The notes below the pieces were generated by a model. It was not told where the DNA came from and did not search any database. It saw only the letters and a list, made by a program, of their open reading frames with translations. From Apiosordaria backusii (Eukaryota; Ascomycota; Sordariomycetes; Sordariales; Lasiosphaeriaceae), in the NCBI GenBank assembly GCA_030549205.1, contig JAUKTV010000003.1:1426001-1490000 (forward strand): DNA of 64,000 nucleotides. Reading direction: 5' to 3'. Positions within the stretch are counted from its first letter, which is position 1. Each line of letters begins with the position of its first letter. Below, piece by piece: positions 35,923-44,381 of the stretch. The position numbers and the translations under genes were made by a program.

Positions 35923-36437
35923 ATGTCGGCCCCAAGCCCCAACACCGCCGCCGCCGCCACAGCCGCCAACGCCGCCGCCACAGCCGCCAACGCCGCCGCC
36001 ACAGCCGCCAACGCCGCCGCCACAGCCGCCACAGCCGGCGACGTCGAGCTCGGCCTGCTGGGCCCCAACCTCCTCACCCACCGGTGCACGTGCGGGGATC
36101 TCCACCTGCGTCTCCCGCTCCCTGCTGACCCTGCCAACCAGTGAGTTCACCAAACCTGTCCTACTTCCTTGTCAGGCTTTCAAAGGCCTGACAAGTCCAT
36201 TTGCTGATGATGAATGCTGACTGAATATCCGTATTAGGCAGGGGGTGATGCAGGGGGCGGGGGACCAGGTGGGGGTCGGACGCACCCCGGCGGTGAGAGA
36301 TTGGTTGCGGGCCCGGCAGGCGGCAGCTGGGTGGGTGACGTTTTTGGCGGGGCCCCTTGCAATTCTTGGTACGTCTCAAAATCTCTCAGTTCACTTTGAC
36401 ATGCATGACTGACATGGAATGATTAGGCTGGAGTTAG
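35923..36437 (+). CDS. Small CxCGDLH-motif protein with C-terminal hydrophobic tail (119 aa)
   Basis: Three exons: 35923-36140, 36238-36368 and 36427-36437. Introns are 97 nt (TGCTGACTG branch site, ATTAG end) and 58 nt (GACTGAC, GATTAG), and all phases close. The last exon is only 11 nt (ending GWS, stop). The N-terminal 35 residues are Ala-rich, built from a 21-bp tandem repeat. Then come RCTCGDLHLRL, a basic helix RDWLRARQAAAGW and a hydrophobic end VTFLAGPLAILG. The frameshifted copy at 31540-31923 has the same intron and motif order, which supports this as a genuine family. It lies inside the inverted-repeat element. Function unknown; a tail-anchored membrane protein is possible. Confidence 0.6.
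35950..36033 (+). repeat. 21-bp coding minisatellite, four units
   Basis: Unit GCCGCCGCCACAGCCGCCAA followed by C, repeated four times (the last ends in A instead of C). It encodes AAATAAN repeats in the small CxCGDLH-motif gene. The broken homologue at 31.9 kb has CAA triplets at the corresponding place. Confidence 0.9.
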
Positions 36438-36529
36438 AATCTCCCGTGGTTCGGTGCGGCGGCGGGGTTGGCGGGTGGTTTGGTCCTCGCGGACCTAATT
36501 TGGTGGGGGGTTGCGGGGGCGACGGGGGG

Positions 36530-36723
36530 GGAGTATTTTTATCAATGGTCTGCATAGACGGGGAGGAACATTCTTATTATCATTATTTTGGACATGGACA
36601 CCATTCTTATCATCATTATCATAAGACTTGAGCAGGGAGCTCTATTCTTATCACCAACATTAATATCTTGGGTACGGGGCGATATTCTTATTATTATTAT
36701 AATAAAGTTATCCCTCTCCCCGC
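36530..36723 (-). repeat. Right terminal inverted repeat
   Basis: Inverted partner of 34387-34562. Its outer end reads AGTTATCCCTCTCCCCG, against CGGGGGAGAGATAACT on the left. Confidence 0.8.
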
Positions 36724-36895
36724 ACTTTTGTTCATTTGTCCTTTGATTCTTATGTGAATGTGATGACGTTGATGACGATTCCGCAATAGAATCAGGGAGA
36801 CCACGCCTTTTACTTGAGCAAGGAAGGGGTTCTTGTGTGTGTTGAAGTCAAACAATCCCAGCATGGCCAACACCTAGACATACGACCTTTCGCCC

Positions 36896-36990
36896 CATAT
36901 AGCTAGCTCACCCATGGGCGAAGTTCATGACAGGGATTGGAGATGCGTTAATTGGGGGAATAATAACATTCACGCTTTCATTGAAGAGTA
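36896..36990 (+). pseudogene. Diverged copy of the last exon of the orphan gene at 33187-34291
   Basis: Shares CCATGGGCGAAGTTCATGAC, then AGATGCGTTAATTGG and ATAACATTCA...TTTCATT with 34197-34290, in the same orientation, and ends in a TAG in a similar position. The rest of the gene is absent, so this is a fragment from tandem or segmental duplication. The 34387-36723 element lies between the two copies. The surrounding 36724-37377 interval holds no other gene. Confidence 0.6.
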
Positions 36991-37377
36991 GGTAGGTATC
37001 TAGGTACCTTAGTTAATAGGCCTTTCGAGATGGTCAACATGTGTGGGGTGTTGGCATTGACCCAGTGCCTTGCTCCTGTTCATCCTCAGCCACGACTGCA
37101 TATTGGAGGCTGCATTTGGGTAGTATTTGTGTGGCAACCTGGAACGAACAGCTCAGACCATGAAAATAGTCCAGAGCCTTACTCAAGGAGTCTGTTCGCT
37201 GTTCTTCATCCTCCAACACCCGAGTCCCTGTTTTCTGGCCATACAGTATTTAAGGTTGGCAATGTTACAAAGCCCGGCCACCTTATCATATCGTTCTTGC
37301 GATCCACAATATTCAGGCGTAAAAGGTGAGAAGACCCAGAACTATTATGTGGGGAAATAACTATAATATCCCGACTC

Positions 37378-37527
37378 GGCTTCTTTAAGAAGGCTTGGGG
37401 CGCGAGCGGCCCGGCCTTGGAGAGGTTCGATGCTAAGATCGTACCTAATATTGAGGATGTTTTGAGGAATATCGATATTAGCTACGTCGATATTTTTATA
37501 CGTCTTTATATAATAGGTACCCGATAA
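37378..37527 (+). pseudogene. Gene fragment (about 49 codons)
   Basis: One frame stays open and reads as a structured peptide (FFKKAWGASGPALERFDAKI, then EDVLRNIDISYVDIFIRLY) before a TAA at 37525. Flanking sequence turns AT-rich with TA dinucleotides, suggesting decay with RIP. There is no start codon or upstream exon. Family not recognised. Confidence 0.35.
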
Positions 37528-37817
37528 AAGATATTAAAACCTATTATTATAATTTGTTGTATAAATCCCCTAGCGAGGTCTTTTGTTGAAGACGCCGTCC
37601 GTAAGAGTTCTATCCCTGAAAAGTTTCCCTACTTCGGAATTAGTGCGAGCGTATTACCTCTGGAGTAACCTGTTCCTGCCCGAGCCCTGGCTGGAGGAAT
37701 TCAGGGGTCACCATTCTCTGGGGAAGATGCAGATAATGGGGGGATGGGACGAGGGAGTAGCAAACATGATTTTCCAATAGGTCATTTAACACACCCTTCC
37801 CGTCTCTGGCATAGATA

Positions 37818-38230
37818 TCTGCCAAATTCTGAGGAGAATTTTCCTGTGGTTTTCTACATCCACTCCCTTTCCACTCCCAACACACAGGCTTAGACGCTAA
37901 GCGCCAACAGAAAATAAACATCAAGAGTTGAAAATAAAACCGGGCGGCAATCTCGATTGACGCCTATCCCAGTCATGGCATATAGTCTATTTCCAGCTCT
38001 GTAAGGATAAGGTATCTATCTACCATATCGCGTCTATTGACTGCACATTCAGACCGAGCTTTTATGATCGTTGCATTATCCACAGCATATTCGCCAAGCC
38101 TGGCTGAGATGTTTGAAGAGCGGTGATTTCCGTGCACATTAATACCATTCGCTGGCTTGGAGTCGGGTGCGGCACAGCAGAACCAGGACCTCTCACACCA
38201 TACAGCACATTGGAGAAATATAAGATTATA
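37818..38230 (+). repeat. Diverged direct repeat, copy B, upstream of the recombinase
   Basis: Partner of 31093-31490 (shared blocks listed there). It ends about 55 bp before the recombinase ATG, so it contains the probable promoter and possibly the 5' terminus of the mobile element. Confidence 0.8.
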
Positions 38231-38284
38231 TGCTCCTCGTCTCCAGCCCAAATTCCACATAACATCTTACCAACTACAGGCAAC

Positions 38285-40086
38285 ATGACTCTAATACGGA
38301 GGTCTTATACTAAGGACCGCACCTCATCGAAACATTCAGAACGCAAGCCTTTAAGCAGAGGGGAATACGAGGCACTTCAGCGAGGCTTGCAACAATGGCA
38401 GCCGAAACGCAACTATTCCGAGACAACGCAACTGAAGATGAGTCTTTTGGCCGAAAAATGGAAAGGGTATGTCAAACTACCTTTCCAGCCTGATCGGTCC
38501 ACTACTTACAGGCACAAGATATTGCAAGCAAATGAATCTGAACGATCACGACGCTTTGGCGACTGGTACTAAGGAAACTTTCATGGTTTTCTTCAAGTGG
38601 CTCTGTGACACTTCGAAGATCCAGAAAAAAGTAACATTGTTGGGCTACAAGAGAGCATTTAAGATGATGTACGAGATGTCAGTCGGGGTGACACTGAATA
38701 CAGAGATATATGAGGCGCTTCATCTTGTAAGAGACGCCCCTAACGGACCAAATAGAAAGAGCTAACATTATTTCACAGTGGATTGACCACGATCCTGCCA
38801 AGCTTTATAATCTTGATTTAGAACGCCGGGAAAAACCAGTTCTCTGTTTCGATGACGTTTTCCGGCTGTTGCAGACACACTGGGGAAGTCCCGAGATCAA
38901 GTACCCGAGCGAACGGCAGAGACTGAACGTTGCGCTTATGCAACAAATATCATTTTTCACCGCAACACGACCAGCAACACTCGCCCACAAGGCAATAAAC
39001 CCAGATCGACTTGCTACTCACTATATCGGTCAGGAACCCGCTAGCCCTTCCCTTTCACAAGGCGAACAAAGAGAGGGATTTAAGACGCTTACGTATAGAG
39101 CTGTCTCGCTGTTCACCTTGCCAAACCCAACGGGACCCAAGGACCTTATTACCATGCAGATAACTCTGAGATATACTAAAGGCTGGGCAAAAAATCCGAA
39201 CCCGTGAGTGATAGTTTCTTAAAGAGAGATGGGATATACTAATATAAGATAGTAAGAAGTTCATTTTGTATGTGGTTGACAACCTCATGTTTGACGCAAC
39301 CGTCCTCATGATTGCAATCGGCTTTCTAGACAACGCATTCAGAGATGAGTTTAGCTCTGTGGAAGACCTTTACTCTGTCCGGACGACCTCCAACCGCGGT
39401 TCGTTGAACTTATCCTGGAAAGAGAGCATTCTTGACGTACCAATTTTTCGCCATCCCGGTTCCGATTGTCTAAAAACGAGTTCATGCGTACAGCCAATTG
39501 GATACAACACCTATTTGGAATACCTGCGCGAGCTTGGGAAGCATACAGGATTCCAGGCTGTTATCACTCCATATGCCTTTCGAAGAGGAGCCGGAGAGGC
39601 AATCGAAGGTCAGAAAAGCTTTCCAGGTTACCTTACACTCGAGTCCAATCGCTGACCATCGCAGGCGTGGCAACTCAGGGCCAACTACAACAAGTAATGA
39701 ACCATCGAGACGCAGGTATATATCAAGCATACATCAACCAGTCCGTTCAGGTGGATGTTGTCGCCGCCTTCATTGGTAAACCTTCAAAATCAGCGTTCAT
39801 GAGCACAGCTACACACCTGAGTCGCTCTGCAGACGCCCGGGCTCCAGTGACAGCGGCGCCTGAAGACCTCAAGATCGTTGCCAGGGAGTATCAGCTTGAT
39901 GAACTCGAGCAGCTTCGAGAATTACTCAAGAATGCAGTTACTTCGGAGTCCGGAACGCTGAAGGCGGCCCGCGAAACAGGGACCGATCTATATGATGCGT
40001 TTGACGACATTGACAAGAAAGCTCGAGCAATGCGTCTTTTGGAGACTGTTTCGGGTAAGGTGTCCCGCATGCAGGATCGAGTCTAG
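38285..40086 (+). CDS. DUF3435-type tyrosine recombinase (Starship captain-like), 530 aa
   Basis: Five exons: 38285-38466, 38519-38726, 38779-39203, 39253-39608 and 39665-40086. Introns are 52, 52, 49 and 56 nt with GTATGT, GTAAGA, GTGAGT and GTCAGA donors; all phases close. The first intron uses an AAG acceptor, the only soft choice. The N-terminal SAM-like core-binding part reads LLAEKWKGYCKQMNL then FFKWLCD. The catalytic part has R194 in FFTATRPATLAH (first Arg), LRYTKGWAKNPNP, R382/R383 in TPYAFRRGAGEAI, H404 in QVMNHRD and Y410/Y413 in IYQAYINQ as nucleophile candidates. This is the R...RRG...H...Y order of the DUF3435 family. A C-terminal helix (QLDELEQLRELLKN) follows. It is predicted to excise and integrate the element in the nucleus. 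The complete catalytic set suggests it could be active. Confidence 0.85.
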
Positions 40087-40320
40087 TGTTCTGGACGACA
40101 CAAGTCCAGAGATCTGGTGCTGCGCGTCGGCCAGGGTATCTTGTCCTTCGTCCTTGAGTACTCTGGCCAAACGTTTTGCCCCTGCTAGATCGAGTCCCAG
40201 AAGATGCTGCTTTTTCTTGAAGCCAGTGATGCCCAAGTCTTTTGGAGGGTGAAGGCTAATGTTGGTAATTGGGACCGTAATAATGCCGGTCAGCGGATAT
40301 GGGTGCTTAGACGAAGACAT
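39988..40320 (-). CDS. Possible small antisense ORF (110 codons) overlapping the recombinase 3' end
   Basis: The ATG at 40320 opens a frame with protein-like composition (ITNISLHPPKDLGITGFKKK, GLDLAGAKRLARVLKD). Its last 99 nt overlap the recombinase exon 5 on the opposite strand. No motif was recognised. It could be real, since the 40087-40320 part has no plus-strand gene, or a chance frame. Its upstream region would be shared with the patatin-like gene (40321-40494). Confidence 0.3.
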   Translation of the reverse strand: MSSSKHPYPLTGIITVPITNISLHPPKDLGITGFKKKQHLLGLDLAGAKRLARVLKDEGQDTLADAQHQISGLVSSRTLDSILHAGHLTRNSLQKTHCSSFLVNVVKRII

Positions 40321-40494
40321 GTTTGTGATTGATCGATGGCACAAGAGTGTTGCAGCGACAGGACCTAGAGAGATTTTCATCAAACTAATAGAAGGGTGAG
40401 TTCGAAATGCAAGGGTTAAATTCAGGTTTCATTTGCCGATTTTAACCACTCCCGGGCGACACGTCGAAAATAAATACGCGACTTAGTTATTTAT

Positions 40495-43063
40495 ATGCAA
40501 GCCCTCTACCGCCCCCCTGCGCCAAGGAACCCACCGAAGGAGCGCGGTGTTTTTCTCGATATGCCTAAAGAATCTACCTGGCTAGAATTCAACTCTGGGG
40601 CACCAGGCCTCGGTGGACCGTTTCTCGTAGAACGCTTCCAACCATATGCAGCGCTTGAGAGCCTTGGTACCTCGAAACCAGATCTTATCCTAGCAATCGG
40701 CCATGCTCGCAAGCGAGAGATGCTTGCTCAATATCTCCGTGTAAGCCAAGAGGGGGTCGTGACGCCCGCGGTGACCTTCAGAGAATCGGTGGAAACGAAA
40801 ACTTTCATTATAGATGGCGAACTGCACCTGCAACAGACACCGCCGCGCATAAAAGCAAAGCAACTCCCAGGGTCATTCAAAATACATGATCTAACAACAT
40901 TTACTCCTGTGTTCCCTGACATCGCGTACCAACTTTATTTAGCTATGTTTATACCTTTCTGCACTCTTGTTCTGCTATTCGAGGCCGATCTAGGAGGAAT
41001 GACGGGAGTCGTGGGCATTCTAGCAAAATGGGCACTTGGAATGCTGCATTGTGGAGCTTTGAAGAAAGTCCGAGTGCTCATAGTCGGTGACATCCTCGAC
41101 AGGACAAAGCGGATGCACAAGCCGAGCGATTTTATTACAGACATTTCCGTCCGATTGCTCACAGAAGCACATGTGTTGTCCTCACATAAATTATATACTT
41201 TCGGCAGTGTGAAACGTCTGGTCGAACAAATTTACGAGTTCCATAACGACAGCCCGATGCAAACACTACAACTCCAAGATAATATAAGAACGATAGTATC
41301 GCTGGACACAGGCACGCGAAGAGGTTCAGATCTCCACTTCTCAGCGGATCAACTGCAGCAACTCATCCGCTTGTCGCTAAGTCACTTTGTGAGCAGAGAT
41401 CGATCGCCATTCAATGTCTACCTCAAAGCTAGAGAATATAGCCGGGTTCCGACGAGTTTGTCCACTTGCATCGGGGACTTTCTCGCCGCTGTCAGTCACA
41501 TTAATGGATATCCATATGCCGAAGTCGTCGCTTCTGCGCTTATTCTGGATGCCTATCCACCTAGAATGCATTGTAGGGAAATGTGAAACATAGCTTAAAT
41601 CTAGAGCAGGCGCGCTGATCATCAACCAGACTTCGATCCATCTCAGCTTTATAAACACTTATATGAGGCTCCGATTTTACGTGCGAGCATCGACCGAGGT
41701 GTGCTTTATCTTTCCCAAAACGTGTTGACCCATTTTGTGCGCATCGCGGAGGAGCAAAAAGGGACAAGCCACGAATCTCATCTGAGACACGCAAAACTGC
41801 AAAAAAGGAATAAGCTATCCTCGGCAAGTATGAAAGCATGTGGTTTCTGCTTGATAAGATACGGATCGAGCATTCTGGACTGCAAGCATCGAGTGTGCGT
41901 CTTGTGCCTTCAGCTTCTTGGAAAAGTGATCGAGCCAAATCAATTGCTCGTTACCCACTGCCCCTTATGTCAATCCAGTAACTCCGCTACGTCTGTGGCA
42001 TCTCAATCGACTACATCTCCCAGGGTGATAAGCTTGAGGGGGGAAACCCCGTCCCATATTTGGCACTTCTTAAGGGACCTACAGCAGACCACTGGCCTGG
42101 TAACCATGCCCATGCTGGAGTATTTCGATGTCGTGATAGCAGAGGACGCGTGTACGTGCCCCGCCAGGTTACTGGTAGACTTATAAGATGCTGATGCGTA
42201 CAGCCATTTTCTTTGCAATAACATTCCTTCTTCAGGGGTGGAGCCTTGCTCGATGCAAACAGCACGTGGACAAAGTCAAGCGCACGCGCATCACCAACGG
42301 CAAAATTCTATTCGGGGACAGTCTACAGTGTGCAAAATCGCGGATAGAGGCCATCGGCAGTGTTCAAGTATTGCTGAAAAGAAAAGATAAGAATGTTTAC
42401 AACTATCTGAAGTATGAGCGGTAAGTGCTAGTAGATTTGTTTGGTGCGCTATATCTGACATGAGAAACAAGAGACTCGGATCAATTCCCGGAGCCTATCG
42501 TCGAGTATAACGGAAAGCCCTATTCTCCGCGCATTATCCAGGAGTGCGCTGCGCAGATGATTGCGAATCTTTTTTACATCAACGTACAGAGTCATCCTAG
42601 CCGCCTGTCGTTTCCGCAGAACTTGGTGGTTTCAATTAAATGCAGACTACCTCCAGGGCCTGCCCTCTTGGATCTAGTCATGAGGCTCCATCGGGAGAAA
42701 ATGAAGATACACCCATCTCCTGGTGAAGAAGACAGCCTATGGTTATGCCCTCGCTATATAGTGAATCAGTGCAAACGAGCACAGCTGTTTGAAAGGAAAC
42801 TAAACATTGTGGTGAGCTCTCTTACATCGGAAATCGCCATCCAAATCGGCAGTGGCCACGGCACGACCTGTGACATCAACAATTCCCCCATTTCTTTTGA
42901 GGATTTACTCGATACAATACCCTCATGTAATCCGTTCGGAGGCTTCCAGGACTACGTTTCAAGTCTCTCCACGGCTGAGGCCGCCGGGATTGTTAACACA
43001 AATTCTACTTTAACTGATGAGTTGGAAAAAATGCAAGTTACTTTAGCTCCATTAATTAAGTAG
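40495..43063 (+). CDS. Patatin-like protein with RING finger and lost catalytic motifs, 802 aa
   Basis: Four exons: 40495-41572, 41630-42151, 42204-42420 and 42472-43063, with introns of 57, 52 and 51 nt; every phase closes without a stop. Residues 1-359 match the N-terminal half of fungal patatin-like proteins found in Starships (FIPFCTLVLLFEADLGGMTG, LHFSADQLQQLIRLSLSHF, SALILDAYPPRMH). Residues 430-473 form a full RING pattern, C-x2-C-x10-C-x-H-x2-C-x2-C-x17-C-x2-C. Then the patatin start is recognisable but changed: RVISLRGETPSH stands where SLDGGGxRG is expected, and YFDVVIAEDAS where GTSxG should be; FLLQGWSLARC follows. The rest of the hydrolase domain, including the catalytic Asp, is missing, but the usual C-terminal module (FPEPIVEYNGKPYSP) is kept. 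It is predicted to be non-hydrolytic. Confidence 0.75.
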
Positions 43064-43331
43064 AAACCCTTAAACCCAAATTAAATCCCTGATTCAAATA
43101 CCTAACTCCTACCCACGCCTCATCACTTTCCAATACAGCTCGTCAGATCATTTACTAACGTTAGAAGCTTTTGCTTCTTCAATAACGAAAGTGGCCTGGG
43201 GTTTTCAATCGGCAAGTCGTCAGGGATGGAGCCGCTCGGGCTTTGTTTTGGTCGACAAGGAGTGGGCTAGCACCGGTCAGCTTTGTGTCATGACATGGCC
43301 AAAAGTGCGAGACTTGCAGTTGGAGGGCATG

Positions 43332-43916
43332 TCAGTATTCTAGGCGGGTTGGAAAGAGATTCCCCGACAATAAAGACAGATTTGACTCGAACAAAGCAGG
43401 ATCGAATGTCGTGACCGGAGTTTCAAAGAGAGCTTGGTAATCAGCCATTTGCTGTGCTGCGGCGGCCCTGTCGACAAGGCATCCAAGGTTGAGTTGTGTC
43501 TGTGGTGATTCGTTGGGATCTGTGCTTCTGGTTTCGGCTGTCCAGGCCGGAGATGCTGTCTCATTCGAATTTCCGTAAGATGAACCGCAAGGCGCTGAAT
43601 AGTCAGGCCAGGTGCTGTAGTCTTCGGAAGGGATATCGTGTGCCGGCGCAGACTGTTGTTGCTGTCGATGACTGATAGTCAGGAAGTCATCTGAGCTAGA
43701 GATGTGGCTCAGAGAGTGAATAAGTGATGGTACATGGGCTTTAATAAATCCATTTGAAGACTCCCATGCGTATCCTTGGCCGTTTTTACCCTTGATGATG
43801 ACGGCAATATCTTCCTGGTAAAAGTCGAAGTATGTGAAAGACTTTTTGAAGATACCGCGCTGGCGATTCCGTCTTCCGATTTCATAATTTTTGTTGCGGT
43901 TGCGTGTGCGAGGCAT
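43332..43916 (-). CDS. MADS-box-like protein, 194 aa
   Basis: Single exon with ATG at 43916. Residues 5-55 fit the MADS pattern in order: RNRNKNYEIGRRNRQRGIFK, then KSFTYFDFYQEDIAVIIKGK and NGQGYAWESS, equivalent to the basic helix, the LFKKAYEL-like helix and the VAVII strand of SRF-type factors. The remainder is Gln/Ser/Asp-rich with no other domain. DNA binding in the nucleus is inferred; the degenerate helix makes this moderately secure. It lies on the opposite strand between the patatin-like and ferric reductase genes and is divergent from the latter, so it could regulate element genes. Confidence 0.55.
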   Translation of the reverse strand: MPRTRNRNKNYEIGRRNRQRGIFKKSFTYFDFYQEDIAVIIKGKNGQGYAWESSNGFIKAHVPSLIHSLSHISSSDDFLTISHRQQQQSAPAHDIPSEDYSTWPDYSAPCGSSYGNSNETASPAWTAETRSTDPNESPQTQLNLGCLVDRAAAAQQMADYQALFETPVTTFDPALFESNLSLLSGNLFPTRLEY

Positions 43917-44381
43917 ATTGTGGAAGGCGTAGAGTTTGAACTTAGGGTTTTGGCCTTAAAGCTTGCGACCGTCCGATATAAATCGGTTTCGCCGTCTATT
44001 ATTAGTCGCCGCCGACGTGTCTTTGCCGCAAAACCCACGGGCTAAGCCCGGTCGTTGGACGGAGATGTGGGGCGCAACGCCGTGCCGAGTGCCGTCGGTA
44101 TAGGCGCAGTGCAAAGGCGGTTAAAATAGCCAACCAAAAAGCGGCAATTAACGCCTTGTGATACGTTTGTTGGTGATCATGTGGTTAATTATAGAATTGA
44201 GTCGAATCGCGCGGCTTGATATGGGGTGTTGAATATAAACCAGATCATTCTTCAATTTCAACACATGTGGGTTCTTGGTATGCAGACCTCTGTCAAGCTA
44301 TCAATTTCAAAAACCCCATATAACAAACCCACTGTTCTAAAACTTGAAGCCTTTTTTCTTTCCTTCGTCTGATGCCTTACA
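43917..44381. promoter_or_regulatory. Divergent upstream region of MADS-like and ferric reductase genes
   Basis: A 465-bp non-coding gap between head-to-head genes. A GC-rich part near the MADS-like start changes to AT-rich sequence toward the ferric reductase. No specific CArG-type box was confirmed. Confidence 0.4.

Larger units (their letters stand above)
34387..36723. mobile_element. 2.3-kb unit with long terminal inverted repeats and a cargo gene
   Basis: The left end (34387-34562) and the reverse complement of the right end (36530-36723) align over about 150-175 bp, sharing GATAAC, AATAAGAATATCGCCCCGTA, GATAAGAATAGAGCTCCCT and CCAAAATAATGATAATAAGA with few changes. Each arm holds four spaced copies of an (A)ATAAGAATA-like motif, as in the subterminal binding sites of cut-and-paste transposons. 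No transposase was found. The inside holds a small three-exon gene (35923-36437) and a possible gene relic (34728-35220), so this looks like a non-autonomous element carrying cargo. A target-site duplication is not certain (TA on the left, CA on the right). Confidence 0.7.
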
